NCBI RefSeq assembly: GCF_014645555.1
Contig: NZ_BMLY01000003.1
Span: forward strand, 124,001-188,000
Length of the DNA: 64,000 bases
Source: Silvimonas amylolytica
GTDB taxonomy: Bacteria; Pseudomonadota; Gammaproteobacteria; Burkholderiales; Chitinibacteraceae
Reading direction: 5' to 3'
The notes under the pieces: model-generated
Databases searched by the model: none
Seen by the model: only the letters and a program-made list of their open reading frames with translations
Told to the model about the DNA's origin: nothing
Shown here: positions 17,444 to 25,978 of the stretch, in pieces
Position numbering within the stretch: position 1 is the first letter of the stretch
How the letters are laid out: each line of letters begins with the position of its first letter
Program-made: the position numbers and the translations under genes

Positions 17444-17460
17444 ATCCCCCCGGGGGGGAT
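17444..17460. promoter_or_regulatory. Candidate operator of the CsoR/RcnR-type repressor
   Basis: ATCCCCCCGGGGGGGAT is a near-perfect palindrome of C- and G-tracts 11 bases upstream of the repressor start. CsoR/RcnR-family proteins are known to bind A/T-flanked G-tract sites in the promoters of their own operons. It is the obvious autoregulatory site for the repressor-exporter operon. Confidence 0.8.
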
Positions 17461-17525
17461 GTGGCAACTGCAAGTTCCCCAAAAAATACCAAATGGATAT
17501 TGCATTGATGAGAGTCAGGTTTTAC

Positions 17526-17549
17526 AATTTTCAGTAATTAATGAAAATT
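17526..17549. promoter_or_regulatory. AT-rich inverted repeat upstream of the GbsR-like gene
   Basis: AATTTTCA and TGAAAATT form perfect 8-base arms around an 8-base spacer. The area is far richer in A and T than its surroundings and carries three further TCAGAAAA copies up to about 17595. This is a likely promoter and operator region for the GbsR-like regulator gene at 17658. Confidence 0.5.
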
Positions 17550-17657
17550 CAGAAAATAACAAAATTGCTGAAGATCAGAAAAAATCAGAAAAAGAGACAT
17601 TGATCGGATGAGCCACGTCGCTATCATCCGGCCCCGAATTCCACTGGTAGACCAAAA

Positions 17658-18212
17658 ATGCAACTCACTGAACTTACCGAACGATTTGTCCTGCATTTCG
17701 GCGAGATGGGTAGCCGCTGGGGCGTAAACCGCACCGTTGGCCAGATCTATGCCGTCCTGTTCATTTCAGAGCGCCCGCTCAACGCCGATGAAATCGGCGA
17801 AACCCTGGGGTTTTCCCGTTCCAATGTCAGCATGGGTCTCAAAGAGCTGCAGTCCTGGCGACTGTGCCGCATGAGCCATCTGCCGGGTGATCGACGAGAG
17901 TATTTCGAAGCGCCCAAAGATGTGTGGGAGATCTTTCGCACGCTGGCCGAAGAGAAAAAGAAACGCGAAATCGACCCGACGCTCTCCATGTTGCGCGATG
18001 CCATGCTGGCGACGCCGACCAGCGAAGAAGATCGCTACGCCCAGCAACGCATGCAGCAAATGCATGAGCTGATTGATCTGGCCGCGGGCTGGTTTGATGA
18101 AATTCATCGTCTCTCCCCGCAAACGCTGGAAAACCTGATGCGGCTGGGTTCCAAAGTACAAAAGGTACTTGGATTGGCAGACCGGCTACGCGGTGATCGC
18201 ACCGAGAGCTGA
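17658..18212 (+). CDS. GbsR/MarR family transcriptional regulator
   Basis: A 184-residue winged-helix regulator of the GbsR type. The HTH region is Leu-Asn-Ala-Asp-Glu-Ile-Gly-Glu-Thr-Leu-Gly-Phe-Ser-Arg-Ser-Asn-Val-Ser-Met-Gly-Leu near 40-60. Then come a wing with Pro-Gly-Asp-Arg-Arg-Glu-Tyr-Phe and a C-terminal helical segment for dimerisation. It lies 105 bases upstream of the cytochrome bd operon on the same strand. It may control that operon or itself; the signal is unknown. An AT-rich region with an inverted repeat precedes it. Confidence 0.88.
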   Translation: MQLTELTERFVLHFGEMGSRWGVNRTVGQIYAVLFISERPLNADEIGETLGFSRSNVSMGLKELQSWRLCRMSHLPGDRREYFEAPKDVWEIFRTLAEEKKKREIDPTLSMLRDAMLATPTSEEDRYAQQRMQQMHELIDLAAGWFDEIHRLSPQTLENLMRLGSKVQKVLGLADRLRGDRTES

Positions 18213-18281
18213 CCGGCCTCTACGCAAAGTGGCTGTTGGCGCCACAAATTCCGGATTGCCTGACTAGACTGACAGTACCGC

Positions 18282-18300
18282 GGTAGCGCTCAACGCTACC
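18282..18300. repeat. Hairpin between the gbsR-like gene and cydP
   Basis: GGTAGCG and CGCTACC are perfect 7-base arms around CTCAA, 17 bases before the cydP start. There is no T-run. It may be an mRNA 5' hairpin or an operator of the oxidase operon. Confidence 0.45.
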
Positions 18301-18317
18301 CGCTTTGGAGCGGCAGT

Positions 18318-18530
18318 ATGCAGTTGCCATCTTTTGATCGACGCCTTGCGCTGGAAATCACCAGTGTGCTGATCGTCAAGTGCACGTTGCTTTGGCTAGC
18401 GTGGCACGCCTGGTTTGCCCATCCCCTGGCCAAAGATATGAACATGCCCCCACAACTGGTGCGGCAACAAATACTGGGCGCGCCTGCGTCCGGCCCCGCT
18501 TTGCGTACCCCCGGAGAAACCCCGAAATGA
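18318..18530 (+). CDS. cydP: Cytochrome oxidase putative small subunit CydP
   Basis: A 70-residue protein matching the CydP family, found directly upstream of cydA in betaproteobacteria. It has one membrane helix (about residues 13-35, [16 protein letters not shown]) and a short polar C-terminal part with the conserved Asp-Met-Asn-Met-Pro-Pro. Its stop overlaps the cydA start (ATGA), indicating translational coupling. It is presumed to be an accessory subunit of the bd oxidase. Confidence 0.82.
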   Translation: MQLPSFDRRLALEITSVLIVKCTLLWLAWHAWFAHPLAKDMNMPPQLVRQQILGAPASGPALRTPGETPK

Positions 18531-20104
18531 TATTTGCCGAAGATGTCGTGGCACTATCGCGGTTGCAGTTTGGCGCAACCGCGTTGTTCCATTTTCTGTT
18601 TGTGCCACTCACCCTGGGCTTGAGCTGGATTCTGGTGATCTGTGAGTCCATGTATGTCATGACCGGGCAGCAAGTCTACAAAGACATGACGCGGTTCTGG
18701 GGCAAGCTCTTTGGTATCAACTTTGCCATGGGCGTGACTACGGGCATCACGATGGAATTCCAGTTCGGGACAAACTGGGCTTACTACTCGCACTACGTGG
18801 GCGACATCTTTGGGGTGCCGCTGGCCATTGAAGGCTTGATGGCGTTCTTTCTGGAATCCACCTTCGTCGGCCTGTTCTTTTTTGGCTGGGACCGTCTCTC
18901 ACGCGTGCAGCATCTGGGCGTGACATTCCTGGTCGCACTGGGCTCCAACCTCTCGGCCCTGTGGATTCTGATTGCCAATGGCTGGATGCAAAACCCGGTT
19001 GGCGCAGAGTTCAACTACGAAACCATGCGCATGGAGCTCACCAGCATTGCCGACGTGTTCTTCAACCCGGTCGCGCAGGTCAAGTTTGTGCATACGGTGG
19101 CGGCTGGTTATGTGGCGGCATCCATGTTTGTGCTGGGTGTCTCGTCCTGGTACCTCTTGAAGGCACGGGATACCGGTTTTGCCATCCGCTCCTTTGCCGT
19201 TGCAGCGGGCTTTGGTCTGGCTTCGGTGCTCTCGGTGATCATTCTGGGCGATGAATCCGGTTATACCTCCGGCGAAGTGCAAAAGGTGAAACTGGCCGCC
19301 ATTGAGGCTGAGTGGGAAACCATGCCCGCACCAGCCACATTCACGGCGATTGGTATTCCCAACCAGAAAGAAGAGCGCACCGATTACGCCATCCGCATTC
19401 CCTATGTCCTGGGTTTGATTGCAACGCGTTCAGTGGATAAACAGGTCACCGGTATCAAAGACCTCAAGGTTGAGTACGAAGGGCGCATTCGCAGTGGCAT
19501 GGCGGCGTATGACGCCTTGCAAAAGCTACTGGCAGGGGACAAGAGCGACCCGGTCAAACAGCAGTTTGAAGCGCACAAGCATGACCTCGGGTTTGGTCTA
19601 CTGCTGAAGAAGTACACCGACAAAGTGACCGATGCGACGCCTGAGCAAATCAAACTGGCTGCCAACGACACTATCCCGCAGGTGCTGCCGCTGTTTTTCT
19701 CGTTCCGTATCATGGTCGGGCTGGGATTCTTGTTCCTGTTTATTTTTGCTGCGTCGTTCTACTTTCTGGCCAGACGCAACCTTGCGCCCCAGCGCTGGTT
19801 GCTCAAGCTGATTGTGTTTTCTATCCCGTTGCCCTGGGTGGCCATTGAACTGGGTTGGTTTGTCGCGGAATACGGTCGTCAGCCGTGGACCATTTCTGGT
19901 GTGCTCCCCACCATGCTCTCCGCCTCTGCACTTGAGCCTGGTCAATTGCACTTCAGTCTGTTGGGCCTGTTGGCCATCTACAGTTCGCTCTTTGTGATCG
20001 AGATGTACCTCATGCTCAAGTACATCAAGCTGGGGCCGTCCTCGTTGCATACCGGCCAATACCATCATGAAAAGACACTGAAGCAAGGGGAGCAGCATGC
20101 TTGA
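18527..20104 (+). CDS. cydA: Cytochrome bd ubiquinol oxidase subunit I
   Basis: Subunit I of cytochrome bd quinol oxidase, which reduces oxygen to water at high affinity in the inner membrane. The length is 525 residues, with about nine membrane helices. H22, H189 and M396 match the expected heme b595 and b558 ligand positions, and Tyr-Gly-Arg-Gln-Pro-Trp is present near 448. The Q-loop between helices 6 and 7 is long, as in the E. coli enzyme. The ATG overlaps the cydP stop; the frame is open upstream but the family N-terminus starts here (Met-Ile-Phe-Ala-Glu-Asp-Val-Val). The last 8 bases overlap cydB. Confidence 0.97.
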   Translation: MIFAEDVVALSRLQFGATALFHFLFVPLTLGLSWILVICESMYVMTGQQVYKDMTRFWGKLFGINFAMGVTTGITMEFQFGTNWAYYSHYVGDIFGVPLAIEGLMAFFLESTFVGLFFFGWDRLSRVQHLGVTFLVALGSNLSALWILIANGWMQNPVGAEFNYETMRMELTSIADVFFNPVAQVKFVHTVAAGYVAASMFVLGVSSWYLLKARDTGFAIRSFAVAAGFGLASVLSVIILGDESGYTSGEVQKVKLAAIEAEWETMPAPATFTAIGIPNQKEERTDYAIRIPYVLGLIATRSVDKQVTGIKDLKVEYEGRIRSGMAAYDALQKLLAGDKSDPVKQQFEAHKHDLGFGLLLKKYTDKVTDATPEQIKLAANDTIPQVLPLFFSFRIMVGLGFLFLFIFAASFYFLARRNLAPQRWLLKLIVFSIPLPWVAIELGWFVAEYGRQPWTISGVLPTMLSASALEPGQLHFSLLGLLAIYSSLFVIEMYLMLKYIKLGPSSLHTGQYHHEKTLKQGEQHA

Positions 20105-21233
20105 TTACGAAACGCTCAAACTGATCTGGTGGGGGCTGGTCGGCGTCCTGATCATCGGCTTTGCGCTCACTGGCGGTTGGGATCTGGGCGCAGCCATTCT
20201 GCTGCCCTTTATTGGTAAAACCGATGATGAACGCCGGGTCGTGATCAACACCGTGGGCGCGACCTGGGAAGGTAACCAGACCTGGCTGATTACCGCTGGT
20301 GGTGCGTTGTTTGCGGCCTGGCCCCTGGTGTATGCCGCGGCGTTCTCGGTACTGTATGTCGCGCTGATCCTGACCTTGTTTGCGCTGTTCTTGCGGCCAG
20401 TGGGTTTTGATTACCGTAGCAAACTGCCTGACCCGAGATGGCGTAATAGCTGGGACTGGGGTTTGTTTATCGGTGGTCTGGTGCCCTCGCTGATCTTTGG
20501 CGTGGCCTTTGGCAACTTCTTTGTTGGCGTGGATTACCGTTTCGATGAAACCCTGCGGGTGACCTATGGTCACGCCAGTTTCTTCAGTCTGTTGAATCCA
20601 TTTGCGCTGTTCAGCGGGATTGTCTCTGTGGCCATGCTGACCATGCATGGCGGTGGCTGGGTCTTCTTCAAGACTGAAGGCGTTGTCCGCAGCCGCGCCC
20701 GTCGTGCCGTACAACTGGCCGCACTGGCGACCGCCGTCCTGTTCGCCCTGGGTGGGTTCTGGGTTGCTCAGCGCAATGGTCTGCATGTAACGCAGATGGG
20801 CTCACCCAATGATATCCTGCGCCCGCTGGATAAAACCGTGGAATGGGTCGCCGGAGGCTGGCTGGCCAATTATGGCAAATACCCGTTGACCTGGATTCTG
20901 CCGGGGCTGGGTATCGGTGGTGCGCTGATTGCCCTTCTGGCGGTGAGCGCCAACCGTGCCTGGCTGACCTTGCTGGGCAGCTCGCTCAGTTTGATCGGGA
21001 TCATCCTCACCGCCGGCTGGTCGCTGTTTCCGTTTGTGCTGCCGTCTTCCCTCGATGCCCGCTCCAGCCTGATGCTGTGGGATGCGGTGTCCAGCCACAA
21101 GACGCTGGGCATCATGCTGGGTGTCGTGATCGTGTTCGTGCCGTTAATCGGTATCTACACCACCTGGGTATACCGCGTGCTGCGCGGCCCGGTCACGGTT
21201 GAGCGGATCAATTCAGAAACCCATAGCTATTGA
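20097..21233 (+). CDS. cydB: Cytochrome bd ubiquinol oxidase subunit II
   Basis: Subunit II of cytochrome bd oxidase, 378 residues, the usual length. The N-terminus [16 protein letters not shown] and the segment Gly-Gly-Trp-Asp-Leu-Gly-Ala-Ala near 27-34 are family hallmarks, as are Gly-Asn-Gln-Thr-Trp and Phe-Leu-Arg-Pro-Val-Gly-Phe. About eight to nine membrane helices are predicted by eye. It overlaps cydA by 8 bases and is followed by cydX. Confidence 0.97.
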   Translation: MLDYETLKLIWWGLVGVLIIGFALTGGWDLGAAILLPFIGKTDDERRVVINTVGATWEGNQTWLITAGGALFAAWPLVYAAAFSVLYVALILTLFALFLRPVGFDYRSKLPDPRWRNSWDWGLFIGGLVPSLIFGVAFGNFFVGVDYRFDETLRVTYGHASFFSLLNPFALFSGIVSVAMLTMHGGGWVFFKTEGVVRSRARRAVQLAALATAVLFALGGFWVAQRNGLHVTQMGSPNDILRPLDKTVEWVAGGWLANYGKYPLTWILPGLGIGGALIALLAVSANRAWLTLLGSSLSLIGIILTAGWSLFPFVLPSSLDARSSLMLWDAVSSHKTLGIMLGVVIVFVPLIGIYTTWVYRVLRGPVTVERINSETHSY

Positions 21234-21258
21234 GATACAGCGTAAAGGAGCAAGCAAG

Positions 21259-21417
21259 ATGTGGTACTTCACCTGGATTCTGGGCCTGGGCTTCGCGCTG
21301 GCGGCTGGCATTGTCAATGTGATGTGGCTGGAAAGTCATCACGCCTTTGGTCACCACAAAGACGAAAAAACTCAGGAGCGGTTTGAACATTATCGCAAAA
21401 AGAGAAGGAAAGCCTGA
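21259..21417 (+). CDS. cydX: Cytochrome bd oxidase small subunit CydX (YbgT)
   Basis: A 52-residue single-helix subunit needed for stable bd oxidase. The N-terminus Met-Trp-Tyr-Phe-Thr-Trp-Ile-Leu-Gly-Leu-Gly-Phe-Ala is the CydX signature. The C-terminal half is charged and unusually basic (ending Lys-Lys-Arg-Arg-Lys-Ala). AAAGGAG precedes the ATG. It is the last gene of the cydPABX operon, with a strong terminator 18 bases beyond. Confidence 0.95.
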   Translation: MWYFTWILGLGFALAAGIVNVMWLESHHAFGHHKDEKTQERFEHYRKKRRKA

Positions 21418-21434
21418 GTCTGGCCAAGCAATCC

Positions 21435-21465
21435 ATGGCGCAGCGTTTGCTGCGCCATTTTTGTT
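21435..21465 (+). terminator. Terminator of the cyd operon
   Basis: ATGGCGCAGC and GCTGCGCCAT form a perfect 10-base stem with a GTTT loop, followed by TTTTTGTT. Confidence 0.95.
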
Positions 21466-21517
21466 GGCGCGCAATTTCGATCAAGTACGTTTTTTCAATC
21501 CCGTTAGATTGAGCCCC

Positions 21518-22366
21518 ATGCACATGAGAGAAACGATCAATCCAGTCGGCAAAACGCTGTGGCTCGTGGAATCGGCGCTGGGCTCAGAGCTCACACTGGA
21601 TTACCTCGCCGATGCTTGCGGCATGTCTCGCTTCAGCCTGATCCGCGTCTTTGGCGTCGTCACAGGTCACACAGTGATGCGCTACGTACGGGAACGGCGC
21701 TTGTCAGAGGCAGCGCGGCAACTGGTTGGCGGGGCCAGCAGCATTCTGGATGTCGCACTGGATGCGGGTTATCACTCTCACGAGGCATTCACCCGCGCGT
21801 TTCATGACGCATTCGGGCTCACCCCTGAAGCACTGCGCGCGCGATCAAGCCTGGATGGGCTAAACCTAATGGAGCCTTTGCGTATGGATCAGCAACAACA
21901 GTATCTGGAACTGGAGCCACCCCGTTTTGAAACCAGCAAGCCCATGCTGATTGCGGGTCTGGGTGGCAGATTCAGCTATGAAACGGTGGGCAACATCCCC
22001 GAATTGTGGCGGCGTTTTGGTGAGTTCATCGGCACCTTGCCCCATGAGGTCATGGGTGCAGCCTATGGCGTGTGCGTCGGGGCAGATGGCGAACAGTTTG
22101 ACTATGTTGCCGGCGTCCAGGTCACCAGCAAGGATCACCTGCCCAAAGACTTTGTGACGGTGGCTATTCCGGCCCGGCGCTACGCTGTCTTTACCTGGCG
22201 CGGGCATATTTCGGCGATCCATACCCTGTGCAACACCATCTGGAACAAGTGGCTGCCCGAGTCGGGTGAACGCCACGCCAAAGCGCCAGACTTTGAGAAG
22301 TACGGCCAGTCATTTGATCCGGCGACGGGCAATGGCGGTTTTGAAATCTGGGTGCCTGTCGAATAA
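21518..22366 (+). CDS. AraC-family regulator with GyrI-like effector domain (Rob-like)
   Basis: A 282-residue transcription factor. An N-terminal AraC DNA-binding domain (about 10-112) holds two helix-turn-helix motifs: Leu-Asp-Tyr-Leu-Ala-Asp-Ala-Cys-Gly-Met-Ser and Ile-Leu-Asp-Val-Ala-Leu-Asp-Ala-Gly-Tyr-His-Ser-His-Glu-Ala-Phe-Thr-Arg-Ala-Phe. A GyrI-like small-molecule-binding domain (about 125-282) follows, the same order as in E. coli Rob. Such proteins answer to drugs or hydrophobic ligands. ATG 21518 was chosen, with another ATG two codons on. It comes right after the cyd terminator; target genes are not evident. Confidence 0.9.
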   Translation: MHMRETINPVGKTLWLVESALGSELTLDYLADACGMSRFSLIRVFGVVTGHTVMRYVRERRLSEAARQLVGGASSILDVALDAGYHSHEAFTRAFHDAFGLTPEALRARSSLDGLNLMEPLRMDQQQQYLELEPPRFETSKPMLIAGLGGRFSYETVGNIPELWRRFGEFIGTLPHEVMGAAYGVCVGADGEQFDYVAGVQVTSKDHLPKDFVTVAIPARRYAVFTWRGHISAIHTLCNTIWNKWLPESGERHAKAPDFEKYGQSFDPATGNGGFEIWVPVE

Positions 22367-22400
22367 ACCTCGTCGCCGCGATCGTCCGCTTTACCACTGA

Positions 22401-22430
22401 ACCCGCCTGCATTCGCTGGCGGGTTTTTCT
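22401..22430 (+). terminator. Terminator after the Rob-like gene
   Basis: ACCCGCC and GGCGGGT pair around a short loop and are followed by TTTTTCT. Confidence 0.85.
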
Positions 22431-22529
22431 TTATTGGCCCAGCGGTTGTTTCAAGGCTTGTCTGATAGGTTGGTCCGTCTCTCCTTGCTACGCTGGGCGC
22501 CTTTTTTGCTGCGGCACAGGGGAGGGGCG

Positions 22530-22994
22530 ATGGGCTTTCTGGATGAAGTAATCAAACAGGTTGCAGGGAACAGTGCGGCGGCTAATAGCCATGGCGCAGT
22601 GGCAGACGGACTGGCGGCGATGTTCAGCGCGGAGCAAACACCGCCCTTTGCCAATCTGGTCGGTCAACTTTTCGGCCAGTCAAACAACGCCCAGCGCGCC
22701 GGGCTGATCAATCAGCTGCTGAGTGCAGTGGGGCCACAACTACTTGCCCAGGCGGCTGGCGGCGCGCTGGGCCGCATTTTGCCTGCGGGCGCCAGCCAGA
22801 TCACCCCAGAACAGGCGGGTCAGTTAACTGAGCAAGACGTCACCGAGATGGCCGCGGATGCCCACAGTGCGCATCCGGACGTGCTTTCACTGGTCAGTGG
22901 TTTTTATGCGCAACATCCAGAACTCGTCCAGACGCTGGGCAGTGCCGCGCTGGCTTTTGCCATGAGCAAACTGGCGGCGTCGCGCACGGTTTAA
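22530..22994 (+). CDS. Hypothetical protein, Gly/Ala-rich, upstream of DUF3597
   Basis: A 154-residue protein I cannot assign firmly. It begins Met-Gly-Phe-Leu-Asp-Glu-Val-Ile-Lys-Gln-Val, which recalls YidB-like proteins, followed by Gly-Leu-Ile-Asn-Gln-Leu-Leu-Ser-Ala-Val and an Ala/Gly-rich helix, then an acidic stretch and a hydrophobic C-terminal helix (Gly-Ser-Ala-Ala-Leu-Ala-Phe-Ala-Met-Ser-Lys-Leu). The ATG has a strong GGGGAGGGG site. It lies 42 bases upstream of the DUF3597 gene, so the two are likely co-transcribed. Confidence 0.7.
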   Translation: MGFLDEVIKQVAGNSAAANSHGAVADGLAAMFSAEQTPPFANLVGQLFGQSNNAQRAGLINQLLSAVGPQLLAQAAGGALGRILPAGASQITPEQAGQLTEQDVTEMAADAHSAHPDVLSLVSGFYAQHPELVQTLGSAALAFAMSKLAASRTV

Positions 22995-23036
22995 ACCCGT
23001 CGCATGAACATCGTGTTATCTAACCAGGAGTAAACC

Positions 23037-23429
23037 ATGGGTATTTTCAGTGATCTGGTCGGCAAACTGTTCGGTAAGGCCAGGCCGGAAGAACAAACTC
23101 AGGCACCAGCGCAAGCTGCTGCACCGGTGGCAGACGTTGCGCCTGCCGTGATACCGGCCATTGCACCGGCGACGGTGGTCGATATTGCTGCAGTGATGGA
23201 TCGCCTTGTGACTGAAAGCGGGCAGACGCTGAACTGGCGCTCATCCATTGTCGACATGATGAAAGCACTGGGGCTGGACAGCAGCCTGGAGCACCGCAAA
23301 CAACTAGCGCAAGAACTGGGCTTTACCGGCAATACCGCAGACTCTGCCAGCATGAATCTCTGGCTGCACAAAGCGGTCATGCAGGCGCTGACTGCCAATG
23401 GAGGCAAACTCCCGCCAGAACTGGCCTGA
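23037..23429 (+). CDS. DUF3597 family protein
   Basis: A 130-residue protein of the DUF3597 family, of unknown function. It starts Met-Gly-Ile-Phe-Ser-Asp-Leu-Val-Gly-Lys-Leu-Phe-Gly, has an Ala/Pro-rich linker (about 20-48), and a C-terminal helical domain. That domain carries family-typical Leu-Asn-Trp-Arg-Ser-Ser-Ile-Val-Asp-Met-Met-Lys-Ala-Leu-Gly-Leu-Asp and Asn-Leu-Trp-Leu-His-Lys-Ala-Val-Met. The related fold in LysM-carrying proteins suggests a cell-envelope or stress role, but this is not established. GGAGTAAACC precedes the ATG, and a terminator follows. Confidence 0.85.
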   Translation: MGIFSDLVGKLFGKARPEEQTQAPAQAAAPVADVAPAVIPAIAPATVVDIAAVMDRLVTESGQTLNWRSSIVDMMKALGLDSSLEHRKQLAQELGFTGNTADSASMNLWLHKAVMQALTANGGKLPPELA

Positions 23430-23451
23430 TCTGTCGCCGTTCTTGCCGCAA

Positions 23452-23485
23452 AACCCGCCCGCCAACAAGCTGGCGGGTTTTTTTA
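23452..23485 (+). terminator. Terminator after the DUF3597 gene
   Basis: CCCGCC pairs with GGCGGG, with an inner GCCA/TGGC option, then TTTTTTTA. Confidence 0.85.
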
Positions 23486-23586
23486 TAGATGTGTCTCTTT
23501 GTTGTGTGGCGGGTGCTCAGCGGGTTTGCAGCGGCGCCACACATGCCTGATATTGGCAAATATTTGTATGTCATAGCCGCAAGGCC

Positions 23587-24348
23587 ATGAACAGGATTTT
23601 TGTCATGCCCGCATGGGTATTGTCGCTGCTGGCTTTGTTGTCATCGCTGTGCATGGTGCCGGCGCGGGCAGGGCAGAGCATTGTGGTTGGCGCGGAAGAT
23701 GACTGGTATCCCTACTCGGGCAAGGTCAATGGCGATGCCCATGGCATGGCTGAAGATATTGTCAGGGCCGCGTTTGCAGCTGCGGGGGTGGAGGTGCGAT
23801 TTGTCTCCCTGCCTTATGCCCGTTGTATACACATGGTGCGGACGGGAGAACTGGCTGCCTGTTTTGACACCTCCCGCACGCGAGAGAACGAACAGGATTT
23901 CCTCTGGCCCACCCACCCGATGTTCAGCAGCAAGGCACTCATCTACGCGCGGGCCGATTCCGTTGATCACAATCTGGGACCAGCCGCCTTGCATGGCAAG
24001 CGCGTCGCCGTCACCAATGGCTATGAATACGGTAGTGATTTTGATGACGATGGCACGATTATCCGCGAGGTCACCAACCAGACTATTTACAGTTTTCGCA
24101 TGCTGGAGCTAGGACGGGTGCAATACGTGCTGGCATTTGAAAAGGTGGCCAACTACCTGATCAATGCCAATCAGCGTGAGTTCGAAGGCAAGTTCAAGGT
24201 CGTTGGCCTGAGTGCGCAGAACGATCTGTATTGTGTGTTCTCCCGCAAGTTTCAAGGTGCCGCCGCCGCCCTGGAGAGTTTCAACCGGGGTTTTGAGACG
24301 ATTCAGGCTGACGGCACCTATCGCACCATTCTGACCACCTGGCGCTAG
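23587..24348 (+). CDS. Periplasmic family-3 solute-binding protein
   Basis: A 253-residue periplasmic protein with the type-II fold of amino acid-binding proteins (SBP_bac_3). A signal peptide ends near Ala-Arg-Ala-Gly (about residue 29). The mature part starts Ile-Val-Val-Gly-Ala-Glu-Asp-Asp-Trp-Tyr-Pro-Tyr-Ser-Gly and includes Gly-Met-Ala-Glu-Asp-Ile-Val-Arg, followed by Gly-Lys-Arg-Val-Ala-Val-Thr-Asn-Gly-Tyr-Glu-Tyr. No transporter genes are near. The converging neighbour is a c-di-GMP phosphodiesterase ending 10 bases away. It may feed a transporter elsewhere or act in sensing. Confidence 0.85.
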   Translation: MNRIFVMPAWVLSLLALLSSLCMVPARAGQSIVVGAEDDWYPYSGKVNGDAHGMAEDIVRAAFAAAGVEVRFVSLPYARCIHMVRTGELAACFDTSRTRENEQDFLWPTHPMFSSKALIYARADSVDHNLGPAALHGKRVAVTNGYEYGSDFDDDGTIIREVTNQTIYSFRMLELGRVQYVLAFEKVANYLINANQREFEGKFKVVGLSAQNDLYCVFSRKFQGAAAALESFNRGFETIQADGTYRTILTTWR

Positions 24349-24358
24349 GGCCAGGGGG

Positions 24359-25978
24359 TCAGACCAGATCTTCCATCTTGCTGATAACCGATTTCATCGA
24401 TCGCAGTTTCTGTGCCAGCTCTGCCGGCGGGATTGCCCGCGAAAACAACCAGCCTTGTGCCAGCCGCACACCTTGTGTACGAAGAAACTCGGCTTGCTCG
24501 GCGGTTTCGACGCCCTCAGCGACGCACTGCAGCTTGAGCGAACGGGCCATGGCAATAATGTGTGTTGGCACGTGGCTGGCTGCGGCGTCCTTGCCGATGG
24601 TGTCGGTGAATGATTTGTCGATCTTCAGGTAGTCCAGTTCCAGCGTGGTCAAGTACGACAAGCTGGAATACCCGGTCCCGAAGTCGTCAATCGCCACGCC
24701 GATATCCAGTGAGCGGATGTCCCTGATAATGCGGCGGGATTCTTCTGCATTGATGAGGCCACGCTCGGTAGCTTCAATAATCAACTGGCCAGGCGCGAGT
24801 CCTGTCGTACGCAGCAGGCGATACAACTGACCGACGATGCGATCGCTGCCAAAATCAGCGGCAGACAAGTTGATGGCAACGTGAAAATCCTTGAATGATT
24901 TGAAGTGGTGGGTGATGTCATATGCCACCAGTTCCAGCACGCGTTCCGTGATCTGCGTAATCAGCCCGGCGCGCTCTGCTTCCGGAATGAAAATGTCCGG
25001 CGGGATCATCTCTCCATTGATGCGACGCCAGCGAATCAGCGCTTCAGCGCCCACCCAGCGGCCAGTTCGCAAATCAATGACCGGTTGATACACCAGATGA
25101 AACTCATGCCGCTTCAAGGCGGTGCGGATCATGGTCTGCATGGTGGTCTGATGGCGGGCAATCCACACCAGCACCGTGATCAGCAACAGTGCGGTGACTG
25201 CTCCCAGCGGCACCATCACCAGCGCCAGTTTGCGCACGTTCTGGGTCAGATACACCACCGGCGTGGCGACCACCGCTACAAGATTGTAGTTCGGCGAGCG
25301 ATGCAGGGCGACGACATAATCGCCATCCAGGAACGACACGCCTTGCTTGCTGCCAAGGTGATCCAGCCAGGCCGGATTGATATTGCCATTGGAGGTGACA
25401 AGTTCAGTCCCGCCCAGATAGAACACCCCTTTGAGCATGCCATCTGTATGGGTGTCGATATCCAGCGCGACATCACGCGCCATGATGGCCGCGTAGCCAT
25501 CCTTTTCAGAAATGCGCACATCAAAGCCGCTGGCGATCGGCAAGCGTACTGCCTTGCGGATGGACACCCCTTTGGGCGTGATCATGTCCGGATTGCCAAT
25601 CGACAGGCCGTTGCCCTGAATCCCCAGCGACGAACAGACCAGACTATTGCCAGCGACAAAACCCACCGCGCGCAAGTAATTGGAGCTGAAGGCCAACTGG
25701 CGCATCAGGTCGATATTGCTTTCAGAGCAGGGGTTGTCGGCATGCGCTTTGATGAGCGCATCGTGCATATCAAAAAACTGCTTTGCCACGGTGTCGGCGC
25801 GCACCAGCACATTGCTGGCCAGTTTCGAAGCTTCGGCCTGTTGCGATTCCAGACCGCGTGCCCGGGCAATGCTGAGTGCGGCAAAAATCGGGCCGATCAC
25901 GACAATAATGGCGATCAGCACAATCACGCTGAAAGCCAGACGCTTTTGCAAAACTCCCCCTTTGGTTTCCTGCATCAT
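24359..25978 (-). CDS. CSS-motif EAL-domain c-di-GMP phosphodiesterase
   Basis: A 539-residue inner-membrane protein. Two membrane helices (about 13-34 and about 245-265) flank a periplasmic CSS domain whose Asn-Pro-Cys-Ser-Glu and Val-Cys-Ser-Ser-Leu-Gly pieces supply the redox cysteines known from PdeC-type enzymes. The cytoplasmic EAL domain runs from about 275 to 530 with E312-A-L, Asn-Leu-Ser-Ala-Ala-Asp-Phe, Glu-Ala-Thr-Glu, Asp-Asp-Phe-Gly-Thr-Gly-Tyr-Ser-Ser, Leu-Lys-Ile-Asp-Lys-Ser-Phe and Ala-Glu-Gly-Val-Glu-Thr. All expected catalytic residues are present, so it should hydrolyse c-di-GMP, with periplasmic thiol state as a probable input. Confidence 0.93.
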   Translation of the reverse strand: MMQETKGGVLQKRLAFSVIVLIAIIVVIGPIFAALSIARARGLESQQAEASKLASNVLVRADTVAKQFFDMHDALIKAHADNPCSESNIDLMRQLAFSSNYLRAVGFVAGNSLVCSSLGIQGNGLSIGNPDMITPKGVSIRKAVRLPIASGFDVRISEKDGYAAIMARDVALDIDTHTDGMLKGVFYLGGTELVTSNGNINPAWLDHLGSKQGVSFLDGDYVVALHRSPNYNLVAVVATPVVYLTQNVRKLALVMVPLGAVTALLLITVLVWIARHQTTMQTMIRTALKRHEFHLVYQPVIDLRTGRWVGAEALIRWRRINGEMIPPDIFIPEAERAGLITQITERVLELVAYDITHHFKSFKDFHVAINLSAADFGSDRIVGQLYRLLRTTGLAPGQLIIEATERGLINAEESRRIIRDIRSLDIGVAIDDFGTGYSSLSYLTTLELDYLKIDKSFTDTIGKDAAASHVPTHIIAMARSLKLQCVAEGVETAEQAEFLRTQGVRLAQGWLFSRAIPPAELAQKLRSMKSVISKMEDLV

